A DNA stretch of 12,725 nt from Deltaproteobacteria bacterium. Its GTDB lineage: Bacteria > Desulfobacterota > GWC2-55-46 > DRQE01. Below, in pieces: positions 6,401 through 12,725 of the stretch (positions are counted from its first letter, which is position 1; each line of letters begins with the position of its first letter). The stretch covers positions 1 to 12,725 of the forward strand of contig DRQE01000026.1 of assembly GCA_011371515.1 (NCBI GenBank). Reading direction: 5' to 3'. The notes under the pieces are model-generated. The model saw only the letters and a list, made by a program, of their open reading frames with translations, was not told the DNA's origin and made no database searches. A program made the position numbers and the translations under genes.

Positions 6401-7807
6401 ATGGCAGTGCGCACTAAGGATAATATATTGCCTGTTCCGCCTCACAGTATGGAGGCTGAACAGGCACTTCTGGGCGGTATTCTGCTCGACAAGGATGCCA
6501 TAACAAAGGTTCTGGAGATTCTTTCACCAGACGGAAGCGAGTTCTACAACGAGGTCCACAGGCTCATCTTTCGTGCCATGGTCTCTCTTTTTGACAGCAA
6601 TAGCCCCATAGACCTGATAACACTTACAGACCACTTCAAAGACTCCCCTGCGCTGGATGCCGTGGGTGGGGTTTCCTATCTGGGTGAGCTTGTTGCCATA
6701 GTGCCAACGACTGCGAACATCACATACTATGCAAAGATAATACGGGAGAAGGCGCTTCTAAGAAAGATTATAAACGCAGCAAATGAGATTATAAAGAAAA
6801 GCTACGAGGCAGACAGCTCATCTGTGGATGAGTTTGTGGACGAGGCAGAGCGCATCATCTTTCAGGTCTCACAGGATAAGGCAAAAAAGTCCTGCTATGC
6901 ACTGGCAGACATAATAAAAGATACCTTTGAGACCATAGAGCATCTTTACGAGAAGAAGCCCCACATAACAGGGGTGCCCACTGGATTCAAAGACCTGGAT
7001 TCCCTTACCGGAGGGCTACAGCCATCGGATCTGATAATAATAGCAGGCAGACCAGCCATGGGAAAGACTGCCTTTGCACTCAACATTGCAGAAAACTGTG
7101 CCATAGATGGGGGTAAGGCAGTGGCAATATTCTCCCTTGAGATGAGCAAAGAACAGCTCACCCAGAGGCTTCTTGCCTCCCGTGCAAGGGTGGATCTGCA
7201 CAGACTTCGCAACGGAAGACTCTCAAAAGAAGACTGGACCAAACTTACCACCGCAATAGGCACTCTTTACGAAGCCCCCATTTATATAGACGACACACCT
7301 GCCCAGACTGTGCTGGAGGTAAGGGCAAAGGCAAGGCGCTGGAAGTCGGAGTTCGATCTGGCGCTCATCATAGTAGACTATCTGCAGCTTATGAGGGGTA
7401 TAGGCAGGGTTGACAACCGTGAGCAGGAGATATCGGAGATTTCAAGGTCTCTCAAGGCACTGGCAAAGGAGTTGAATATACCTGTTATTGCACTCTCTCA
7501 GCTCTCCAGAAGAACCGAGCAGCGCGAGAGAAACCGCCCACAACTTGCAGACCTCAGAGAATCTGGCGCCATAGAGCAGGATGCCGATGTGGTTATGTTC
7601 GTCTACAGAGAGAGCGTATATAAACCCTGCGATTGTCCGAAAGAGCTGTGCTCCTGCGGAAGAAGAAAGACCGCAGAAATCATAGTGGCAAAACAGCGTA
7701 ACGGACCTACCGACGACATAAAGCTCACCTTCCTTAACGAATATGTAAGGTTTATGGACCAGACCCACGTGGACTATAGCGATATTCAGAACGAATGGGT
7801 CGAATAG
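6401..7807 (+). CDS. dnaB: Replicative DNA helicase DnaB
   Basis: DnaB is the hexameric 5'-3' helicase of the replication fork. The 468-residue protein has the N-terminal primase-interaction domain (about 11-115, beginning PPHSMEAEQALLGGILLD), a linker, and the RecA-fold domain. Walker A is GRPAMGKT at 216-223, Walker B is IIVDYLQLM with D326, and QLSRRTEQR (367-375) and KQRNGPTDD (431-439) are conserved C-terminal motifs. Unusual is C410-x-C412-x4-C417-x-C419, placed where most homologues have a variable cysteine-free loop before the arginine-finger region. No intein is present. The ATG has no ribosome site; the preceding 46 bases are pyrimidine-rich. The rplI-dnaB linkage is common in bacteria. 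Confidence 0.97.
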   Translation: MAVRTKDNILPVPPHSMEAEQALLGGILLDKDAITKVLEILSPDGSEFYNEVHRLIFRAMVSLFDSNSPIDLITLTDHFKDSPALDAVGGVSYLGELVAIVPTTANITYYAKIIREKALLRKIINAANEIIKKSYEADSSSVDEFVDEAERIIFQVSQDKAKKSCYALADIIKDTFETIEHLYEKKPHITGVPTGFKDLDSLTGGLQPSDLIIIAGRPAMGKTAFALNIAENCAIDGGKAVAIFSLEMSKEQLTQRLLASRARVDLHRLRNGRLSKEDWTKLTTAIGTLYEAPIYIDDTPAQTVLEVRAKARRWKSEFDLALIIVDYLQLMRGIGRVDNREQEISEISRSLKALAKELNIPVIALSQLSRRTEQRERNRPQLADLRESGAIEQDADVVMFVYRESVYKPCDCPKELCSCGRRKTAEIIVAKQRNGPTDDIKLTFLNEYVRFMDQTHVDYSDIQNEWVE

Positions 7808-7858
7808 TAGTCCTTTTAATTCTTGAGCAATTCCCTTTAGTAAGAAGGATTTTACAAG

Positions 7859-10255
7859 GTGGCTGAACTCTTCGTAGATGTATGTGTGAGCCTGCCGCTT
7901 GCCGATGGGCTTACCTACAGAGTGCCGGAAGAACTGAAAGATACGGTGGCTGTGGGTAAAAGGGTACTTGTGCCGGTTAAAAGCCGCAAGATTACAGGCT
8001 ACATTACGGCCATCAAAAAAGATACAGAACTGGAGGGCATAAGGGACATCATAGATGTGCTCGATGATGCCCCACTTTTTGACCAGAAAAGGCTTTCCTT
8101 CTACCGCTGGCTTTCCTCATATTATTTCGTACCCCTCGGTGAGGTCATAAGCCTCATATCCCCACCATCTGCAGAGCCAAAGAGTTTCCGCCACATCCTG
8201 CTTACAGAAGAGGGCAGAAGATACCTGAAAGAAGGCACCGAGGAGGCAGTAAAAGAGGTGCTCCTCGAGGTGGGCACAAGGGGTAAGAGCCTTGCTGCAC
8301 TTCTTAAGGCTTTAAAGCATAAAAGAACGGTACGCAGCCTTGTGGAAAGGCTCAAGGAGAGAGGGCTCATCAAAGAAGAGGTAAGGCTTAAAACCTTGAA
8401 GGAGAGAAAGGAACTTATTGTAAGGCTTAAAGGGTGGGTGGATGTTCACCCGAGGGCGGTGGCACAGAGAAGGGTTTTAGAGTGTCTTAAGGAAAGAGGG
8501 GGATGGGTAAGTGCTGGAGAGCTCAAAAAGGAGTGTGGCAATGTTAGAGATGCTGTAAGTGCCCTTATCGAAAAAGATGCTGTGGAGGTAAAGGAGGTCG
8601 TCTCCATCAGAGACCCACTTTCTGACACAGACCCCTATGGCAGCGAGGTCACACCCACGGTTGAGCAGAAGCATGCCATAGATGAGATTAAAAAGGGGCT
8701 TGACAGGGGCTTTTCACCATATCTGCTGTGGGGTGTTACAGGAAGCGGAAAGACACTCGTCTATCTTAAGGCAATAGAGGAGGCACTTAAGAGGGGCAAA
8801 AGGGCACTCTTTCTTGTGCCCGAGATAGCCCTTACTCTAAAGCCAGCCGCACAGCTTATTCACAGATTCCCCGGAAAAGTTGCCATAATGCACAGCTCTC
8901 TTTCAGAGGGCGAGCGTTTCGATACATGGCAGAGGATAGTAAGGGGCGAGGTGGATGTGGTCGTGGGCACCCGTTCCGCACTCTTTGTGCCCCTTAAGGA
9001 GCTGGGCATAATTATAGTGGACGAAGAGCACGACCCTTCTTACAAACAGGAAGAAAGCCCCCGATACAACGCGCGGGACTGTGCCCTCGTGCTGGCAAAG
9101 ACCCTCGGGGCTACGGTGGTGCTTGGCTCTGCAACACCATCGGTGGAGACATTCTATAACGCAAAAAGAGGCAGGCTCGGGCTTTTAAGGCTTGAAAGAA
9201 GGGTAAAGGGGGCAAGGCTACCAGACATAGAGCTTGTGGACATGAGCAAAGAAGAGGGGCTTCTTTCCAAAAGGCTTGTGGAGCTTATGGAGGGATGTCT
9301 TTGCCGCGGTGAACAGGCAATGCTCTTTCTCAACAGGCGGGGGTTCTCCAACTTTCTTCTCTGCAGAAACTGTGGCTATGTGCCCCGCTGTCCGAACTGT
9401 ACGGTCTCTCTTACGCTTCACAGGAAAGAGGGGCTTTTAAGGTGCCATTACTGTGAGTTCTCGAAAGATGTGTCAGGGTTGTGCCCACAGTGTGGTGGGT
9501 ATAACATCAAACTTCCCGGAGCTGGCACAGAAAGGCTCGAAGAGGAGGTAAGAAGGCTCTTTCCAGAGGCAGAGCTGGTGAGGATAGACCGTGATACTGT
9601 AAGACGCAGGGGAATGCTCAAGGAGCTTATGGAAAGGGTTGAGTCTAAAAAGGCACAGATACTTCTTGGAACCCAGATGGTCTCCAAGGGACACCACTTT
9701 CCTGACATAACACTTGTTGGAGTGGTGGCAGGCGATGTATCCCTTAATATAGCAGACTTCAGAAGTGCCGAGAGGACCTTTCAACTAATACTTCAGGCAG
9801 CAGGTAGAGCTGGCAGAGGTGGCAGGCCTGCCCGTGTTGTGGTGCAGACATATATGCCAGAGCACCCCTGTTTCGTGCACATAAAGAGGCACGACTACGA
9901 GGGGTTTCTTGAAGAAGAACTCCTTTCAAGAAAGGATGCCCATTATCCACCTTACAGAAGACTTGCCACCCTGAGGGTTGAGGGCACATCGGAGAAGAAG
10001 GTCCTCAAGGCAGCAGAACTGCTTAAAGGGGTATGCCAGAAAGTGGCTTGTAGCCTTAAAGGCATAGAGGTTCTTGGCCCTGCAGAGCCCATTCCACCAA
10101 GGCTCAGGGGAAAGGTAAGAAGGCAGGCTCTCATAAAGGCGCAGGATGCTAAGGCTTTGAATAGGTTTGTACATACCGTAAAGACCCATCTGGAAGGGGC
10201 GAAACCAGCGGGGGTAAGCCTTGTTATTGATGTGGACCCTGTGCTTTCTCTGTGA
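7859..10255 (+). CDS. priA: Primosomal protein N' (PriA), replication restart helicase
   Basis: PriA recognises stalled forks and recombination intermediates and reloads DnaB. The 798-residue protein has the N-terminal 3'-end-binding domain (about 1-100), a winged-helix region (about 105-250), and the helicase core: Walker A GVTGSGKT at 292-299, DEEH at 388-391, GSATPS at 423-428, and motif VI QAAGRAGRG around 646-654. The zinc-binding insert holds all eight cysteines: C502, C505, C511, C514, C529, C532, C542 and C545. The start is a GTG with AAGGA about nine bases upstream, and MAELFVDVCVSLPLADGLTY matches family N-termini. Lying 51 bases after dnaB, it puts the helicase and its restart loader in the same transcription unit. 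Confidence 0.97.
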   Translation: MAELFVDVCVSLPLADGLTYRVPEELKDTVAVGKRVLVPVKSRKITGYITAIKKDTELEGIRDIIDVLDDAPLFDQKRLSFYRWLSSYYFVPLGEVISLISPPSAEPKSFRHILLTEEGRRYLKEGTEEAVKEVLLEVGTRGKSLAALLKALKHKRTVRSLVERLKERGLIKEEVRLKTLKERKELIVRLKGWVDVHPRAVAQRRVLECLKERGGWVSAGELKKECGNVRDAVSALIEKDAVEVKEVVSIRDPLSDTDPYGSEVTPTVEQKHAIDEIKKGLDRGFSPYLLWGVTGSGKTLVYLKAIEEALKRGKRALFLVPEIALTLKPAAQLIHRFPGKVAIMHSSLSEGERFDTWQRIVRGEVDVVVGTRSALFVPLKELGIIIVDEEHDPSYKQEESPRYNARDCALVLAKTLGATVVLGSATPSVETFYNAKRGRLGLLRLERRVKGARLPDIELVDMSKEEGLLSKRLVELMEGCLCRGEQAMLFLNRRGFSNFLLCRNCGYVPRCPNCTVSLTLHRKEGLLRCHYCEFSKDVSGLCPQCGGYNIKLPGAGTERLEEEVRRLFPEAELVRIDRDTVRRRGMLKELMERVESKKAQILLGTQMVSKGHHFPDITLVGVVAGDVSLNIADFRSAERTFQLILQAAGRAGRGGRPARVVVQTYMPEHPCFVHIKRHDYEGFLEEELLSRKDAHYPPYRRLATLRVEGTSEKKVLKAAELLKGVCQKVACSLKGIEVLGPAEPIPPRLRGKVRRQALIKAQDAKALNRFVHTVKTHLEGAKPAGVSLVIDVDPVLSL

Positions 10256-10269
10256 GCCTTTCAATTTTA

Positions 10270-10298
10270 TTGACACCACTTAAGAATTATGTTATACA
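10270..10298 (+). promoter_or_regulatory. Near-consensus sigma-70 promoter of the atp operon
   Basis: A perfect -35 box TTGACA (10270-10275) is followed after exactly 17 bp by TATACA (10293-10298), five of six matches to the -10 consensus. Transcription should begin near 10305, leaving a leader of about 57 bases before the ATG of atpZ. It begins 15 bases after the priA stop, and no terminator is visible between priA and it, so some readthrough from the ribosomal/replication genes is possible. Confidence 0.8.
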
Positions 10299-10314
10299 TC
10301 TCATCTCTATGTGG

Positions 10315-10353
10315 GCTTCGACCTTCTGTTTTTAATACAGTATGGGTCGAAGC
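10315..10353 (+). promoter_or_regulatory. Leader hairpin upstream of atpZ, possible attenuator
   Basis: GCTTCGACC (10315-10323) pairs perfectly with GGTCGAAGC (10345-10353), a 9-bp stem. Inside the 21-base loop, CTGT (10326-10329) can pair with ACAG (10337-10340). Three bases after the stem comes TTTTT (10357-10361), which directly precedes the atpZ ATG. The layout (stem then short U-run) resembles a weak intrinsic terminator, and it also lies where it could block ribosome access. Function is inferred; the pairing is seen directly. Confidence 0.6.
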
Positions 10354-10361
10354 ATGTTTTT

Positions 10362-10577
10362 ATGTATGAGAAAAAGAAGGGTAGACTTAAGGGCATTGCC
10401 CTTATTGCATCGGTAGGTATTGCGATGGTTGTGTCCACCCTGCTCGGTCTTGCAGCAGGGCTTTATCTCGATAGTCTGCTGGGCACAAAACCATGGCTTA
10501 CCATAATATGCCTTATACTGGGGATTATAGCAGGCTTCAGGAATGTATACATTACAGTTAAAAAGTATGGATTTTAA
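10362..10577 (+). CDS. atpZ: F-ATPase-associated protein AtpZ (AtpZ/AtpI family)
   Basis: A 71-residue protein with two membrane helices, at about 11-34 and 44-63, and a positively charged N-terminus (MYEKKKGRLKG). The pattern GLAAGLYLDSLLGTKPWLT followed by GIIAGFRNVY is typical of the small family encoded at the head of F-ATPase operons. Its members have been linked to Mg2+/Ca2+ transport and to assembly of the ATP synthase. The ATG at 10362 is preferred. A GTG at 10311 is in frame, but it sits only about six bases from the predicted transcription start and its added residues fall in the leader hairpin. The ribosome site is weak (GAAG, nine bases upstream). It overlaps atpI. Confidence 0.85.
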   Translation: MYEKKKGRLKGIALIASVGIAMVVSTLLGLAAGLYLDSLLGTKPWLTIICLILGIIAGFRNVYITVKKYGF

Positions 10578-10971
10578 AGAGCCGGGACGAAAAGCTGCTC
10601 TGCCTGTTATAAACTCGGTAAGGCTCAAGACCTTTGTTCTTAATCTTGTATTTTGCATTACAGGTGTGGTAATATCTTTTCTGTTTTACCCACAGGTTGT
10701 GGCAGCCTTTATCGTGGGTTTTGCCATAGGCATACTGAACCAGTGGTTGAGTTTTCAGGCTGTTGTGCGCTCCATATTCATGGAGCCAGAAAGGGCGGGC
10801 CTATTTATAATGGCTCGTTTCTATGTCAGGTTTGCCATAGTCGTGGGGCTTCTGATACTTTCTGTGTGGAAGCTGGGGCTAAATCCCATGGGTGTTATAA
10901 TAGGGTTCTCTGGTCCACTCTGTGCAACCATATTTGGTGCACTCATTATAACGAAGGAGGCATGGCGCTAA
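10543..10971 (+). CDS. atpI: ATP synthase subunit I (AtpI)
   Basis: A 142-residue membrane protein with four predicted helices at about 29-48, 51-69, 86-110 and 115-136. This is the architecture of AtpI, a chaperone-like accessory protein that helps assemble the c-ring. FLFYPQVVAAFIVGFAIGILNQWLS covers the TM1-TM2 hairpin, and an Arg-containing helix (MARFYVRFAIVVG) forms TM3. The start is ambiguous: the ATG at 10543 has a weak AGG eight bases upstream and overlaps atpZ by 35 bp, while an ATG at 10567 gives 134 residues and an 11-bp overlap but no ribosome site. Its stop is one base before atpB. Identity rests on topology and position, since the family is poorly conserved. Confidence 0.82.
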   Translation: MYTLQLKSMDFKEPGRKAALPVINSVRLKTFVLNLVFCITGVVISFLFYPQVVAAFIVGFAIGILNQWLSFQAVVRSIFMEPERAGLFIMARFYVRFAIVVGLLILSVWKLGLNPMGVIIGFSGPLCATIFGALIITKEAWR

Positions 10972-10972
10972 G

Positions 10973-11632
10973 ATGCACCACTTTATAATACTTCCCACAT
11001 TCGGTCTGGAAGTGCATGTGGCACTCATGCTCTATGTTGCCGTGGGGTTGATAGTATTTTCTCTGCTTTTGAAGAACAAGCTGCGTCTTGTGCCCGGAAA
11101 GCTACAGAGCGTGGTGGAGCTCACCGTAGAGACCTTTGTAAACCTTTCAGAAGAGGTGATGGGGCATAAGGGCAGAAAGTTCGTTCCCTTCATCCTCACA
11201 TTCTTCATATTCATACTTGCTGCCAATGTGCTTGCCCTCATACCGGGGCTTATGCCACCAACTGCAAACCTCAACATAACGCTTGGGCTTGCACTTATAG
11301 TATTCGTTACCACCCACATAGTGGGCATTAAAGAACACGGGCTTGGCTATATAAAGCACTTTACTGGACCCATGTGGTACCTTGCACCACTTATGATACC
11401 CATAGAGATATTCGGACATCTGGCTCGTCCGGTCTCACTTTCGATGCGTCTTTTTGGTAACATGATGGGACACGAGCTTCTTATAGGGGTGCTGCTGCTA
11501 CTTATGCCCTATGCATATCCGCTTCTGGCGTTTGTAACGGTGCTGGGTGTTATAGTGGTGGTGTTGCAGGCGCTTATATTTGCACTGCTTGCCATGGCAT
11601 ACATAGGTGGTGCACTTGAAGAGGCACATTAA
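10973..11632 (+). CDS. atpB: ATP synthase F0 subunit a
   Basis: Subunit a forms the two proton half-channels beside the c-ring. The 219-residue protein has the essential arginine at R159 in SLSMRLFGNMMGHE (E. coli R210 equivalent) and the C-terminal helix VVLQALIFALLAMAYI with the conserved glutamine. FILAANVLALIPGLMPPTANLN marks the middle helices. Five to six membrane segments are apparent. Length is on the short side but normal for non-proteobacterial types. The ATG lies one base after the atpI stop; GGAGG ends 12 bases upstream, which is long but usable. An out-of-frame ATG at 10962 opens only eight codons. Confidence 0.96.
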   Translation: MHHFIILPTFGLEVHVALMLYVAVGLIVFSLLLKNKLRLVPGKLQSVVELTVETFVNLSEEVMGHKGRKFVPFILTFFIFILAANVLALIPGLMPPTANLNITLGLALIVFVTTHIVGIKEHGLGYIKHFTGPMWYLAPLMIPIEIFGHLARPVSLSMRLFGNMMGHELLIGVLLLLMPYAYPLLAFVTVLGVIVVVLQALIFALLAMAYIGGALEEAH

Positions 11633-11662
11633 AAAGTTTTCAATAAACAGGAGGTGAAGTTG

Positions 11663-12013
11663 ATGAAAAGGTTATATCTGGCACTTACGGGACTTGTGGT
11701 CATCCTCTTTGGCTCTGGCTCGGTTGCATGGGCAGCAGAGGAGGCATCGCAGTCGGCCGGTGGCAACAGCCTTGTGCTTGCTGCAATATTTCTGGCAGCA
11801 GGGCTTGGTGTGGGGCTTGGAGCCATAGGACCCGGCATAGGACAGGGTAATGCAGTCAGAGGTGCCTGCGAGGGTATGGCAAGGAATCCCGGCATGGCAG
11901 GTAAACTGATGACCACGATGCTTCTGGGTCTGGCTATCATGGAGGCACTCGCAATATACGCGCTCGTTATAGTCTTCATGCTTCTGTTCATGTTCGCAGA
12001 CAAGTTCATGTAA
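11663..12013 (+). CDS. atpE: ATP synthase F0 subunit c, with N-terminal signal-like extension
   Basis: Subunit c forms the rotating ring. The 116-residue protein from the ATG at 11663 starts with a signal-peptide-like segment ([17 protein letters not shown], AxA-type site at VAWA, about residue 24), so the mature part is near the usual 80-90 residues. Helix 1 carries the glycine repeat [15 protein letters not shown]; helix 2 carries the ion-binding Glu (E94 in [15 protein letters not shown]). The helix-1 Gln is present, but the Ser and Thr that follow Glu in sodium-binding rings are Ala and Leu. MEALAIY resembles chloroplast-type proton rings, so H+ coupling is inferred. GGAGG lies eight bases upstream of the ATG; an in-frame GTG at 11654 lies within that site and is unlikely. 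Confidence 0.95.
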   Translation: MKRLYLALTGLVVILFGSGSVAWAAEEASQSAGGNSLVLAAIFLAAGLGVGLGAIGPGIGQGNAVRGACEGMARNPGMAGKLMTTMLLGLAIMEALAIYALVIVFMLLFMFADKFM

Positions 12014-12055
12014 TACGCCACAAAAAGCCTCAAAGGGGCTATAAAAGTTATAGAA

Positions 12056-12088
12056 AAAGGGGTGCAAAGAAACCTTCAGCACCCCTTT
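12056..12088 (+). terminator. Hairpin terminator after atpE
   Basis: AAAGGGGTGC (12056-12065) pairs perfectly with GCACCCCTTT (12079-12088), a 10-bp stem around a 13-base loop, followed by the T-rich ATTCTATTTC. It lies 43 bases after the atpE stop. Read on the reverse strand, the same stem is followed by a cleaner TTTTT, so it could stop transcription both ways. It ends the atpZ-atpI-atpB-atpE unit, showing that atpF and the F1 genes are not in this operon. Confidence 0.8.
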
Positions 12089-12106
12089 ATTCTATTTCAC
12101 CACCTC

Positions 12107-12136
12107 TTGACAATATTGTCATCCTGCCTATATTAT
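12107..12136 (+). promoter_or_regulatory. Near-consensus promoter of the sigma-32-like gene, overlapped by a palindrome
   Basis: A perfect -35 TTGACA (12107-12112) is followed by TATATT (12129-12134, 16-bp spacing) or TATTAT (12131-12136, 18-bp spacing). Transcription should start around 12141-12143, giving a leader of about 45 bases. Overlapping the -35 is the perfect 14-bp palindrome TGACAATATTGTCA (12108-12121), a likely operator. The promoter looks like a vegetative sigma-70 promoter, not a heat-shock-type one. Confidence 0.75.
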
Positions 12137-12186
12137 ATTAATGTAGGGTTGTTGTGAATAGAGTCAAAGAGGGGGGTGATTGAGAC

Positions 12187-12725
12187 ATGAGTGCTCTTCC
12201 AGTTGTAAGCGATTCTCTTGAGCGCTACCTTGCAGAAATCAATAAATTCCCCGTGCTTTCCAGAGAAGAGGAGTTCGAGCTTGCCAGAAGGTGGTACGAA
12301 AACCGCGACATAAGTGCCGCCCACAGGCTCGTTACATCCAATCTCAGGTTCGTCGTAAAGATAGCCCTTGAGTACCGCAACTACGGTTGCAGCCTTAAAG
12401 ACCTCATCCAGGAAGGCAACATGGGGCTTATGACGGCTGTCAAAAAGTTCAACCCCTACAGGGGGTACAGGCTCATAACCTATGCTGCATGGTGGATAAG
12501 GGCTTTTATACAGGAATACATTATAAAGACAAGAGGGCTTGTCAAAAAGGGCACGAAGGCACTCAAAAGGAGACTGTTTTACAGAAATGAGCCGCTTCCG
12601 GCTGAGCTCGATGGTAGCGGTTTTCCGGCAGAAGATGTGGCGGCAGCAGACCTTTCCCTTGATGCTCCAATAAGTGGCGACGGAGAGGAGGAAAAAAGCC
12701 ACCTTGAGCTTCTGAAAGACCCCTC
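12187..12725 (+). CDS. rpoH: RNA polymerase sigma factor, RpoH (sigma-32)-like, N-terminal part (runs off the window)
   Basis: The 179 codons present encode sigma-70 family region 1.2 (SDSLERYLAEINKFPVLSREEE, about 8-29) and region 2. DLIQEGNMGLMTAVKKF (72-88) is the core-binding part, and YRLITYAAWWIRAFIQEYI (95-113) is the -10 recognition and melting helix. The absence of a long region 1.1 and the RpoH-box-like KALKRRLFYRN (124-134) point to RpoH, as does the later DLSLDAPISGD. Between these two elements only about 20 residues remain, where RpoH proteins normally carry region 3.0/3.1 with an HTH-like helix. The ATG has GGGGGG upstream with about ten bases spacing, and an in-frame TGA two codons upstream fixes the start. 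Region 4 is outside the window. A group 2 or divergent sigma-32 paralogue is possible. Confidence 0.88.
   Translation, partial: MSALPVVSDSLERYLAEINKFPVLSREEEFELARRWYENRDISAAHRLVTSNLRFVVKIALEYRNYGCSLKDLIQEGNMGLMTAVKKFNPYRGYRLITYAAWWIRAFIQEYIIKTRGLVKKGTKALKRRLFYRNEPLPAELDGSGFPAEDVAAADLSLDAPISGDGEEEKSHLELLKDP

Noticed and set aside
5854..6414. 186-codon open frame on the minus strand, antisense to rplI
   Set aside because: It covers rplI completely, which is unmistakable bL9; the antisense product shows no family resemblance.
10311..10361. GTG start that would extend AtpZ by 17 residues
   Set aside because: It would lie about six bases after the predicted transcription start, has no ribosome site, and its codons form the leader hairpin.
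10962..10988. Eight-codon open frame overlapping the atpB start
   Set aside because: Too short to support and explained by the purine-rich atpI end; the good ribosome site upstream more likely serves atpB.
12026..12040. AGCC/GGCT hairpin just after atpE
   Set aside because: Only 4 bp; the much stronger 10-bp stem at 12056-12088 is the credible terminator.
12540..12655. Frameshift hiding region 3 of the sigma factor
   Set aside because: The other two plus-strand frames across the interval give no RpoH region-3-like sequence, and one is stopped early by TGA; the frame stays open and returns to the conserved DLSLDAP motif without a shift.
12133..12702. 189-codon open frame on the minus strand opposite the sigma-factor gene
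   Set aside because: The plus strand has the conserved sigma region 2, with promoter and ribosome site; the reverse frame is a shadow.

Overview
This is a housekeeping chromosomal segment from a bacterium. Moderate GC, frequent ATA (Ile) and AGA/AGG (Arg) codons, a tryptophanyl-tRNA synthetase with an intact [4Fe-4S]-type cysteine pattern, a zinc-type S18, and F-ATPase genes split so that atpZ-atpI-atpB-atpE stand apart from the F1 genes all fit an anaerobic or thermophilic, deep-branching Gram-negative lineage (Nitrospirota- or Desulfobacterota-like). This taxonomic guess is inference only. No tRNA, rRNA, CRISPR array, insertion sequence, phage gene or toxin-antitoxin pair was seen.

Left block (1-5113, all minus strand, tightly packed, mostly overlapping genes). 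In transcription order: an M50 site-2-type membrane protease, trpS, scpA, scpB, an rluB-type 23S pseudouridine synthase, a MagIII/endonuclease III-like glycosylase, and the first 272 codons of mutL, which runs off the left edge. ScpA and ScpB are the non-SMC partners of condensin. The glycosylase and MutL are DNA repair proteins. Overlaps of 26-80 bp and gaps of 6-12 bp indicate one transcription unit with coupled translation.

Centre (5114-5279) is a divergent intergenic region. It carries a plausible promoter for the rightward genes and an mRNA leader with a perfect 8-bp hairpin and a possible anti-Shine-Dalgarno pairing.

Right block (5280-12725, plus strand). The S6-S18-L9 genes (rpsF, rpsR, rplI) are followed by the replicative helicase dnaB and the restart helicase priA, with no ssb gene between rpsF and rpsR. 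A near-consensus promoter at 10270-10298 then starts atpZ-atpI-atpB-atpE (F0 assembly factors, subunit a, subunit c), preceded by a 9-bp leader hairpin. A strong hairpin terminator follows atpE. Next comes a near-consensus promoter overlapped by a perfect 14-bp palindrome, then the first 179 codons of an RpoH-like sigma factor.

I found no convincing new multi-gene system. The most interesting items are local: a CxC-x4-CxC cysteine cluster in DnaB, a sigma-32-like protein with an apparently shortened region 3, the palindrome over the -35 box of that sigma gene, and the leader structures in front of the atp and rpsF operons.
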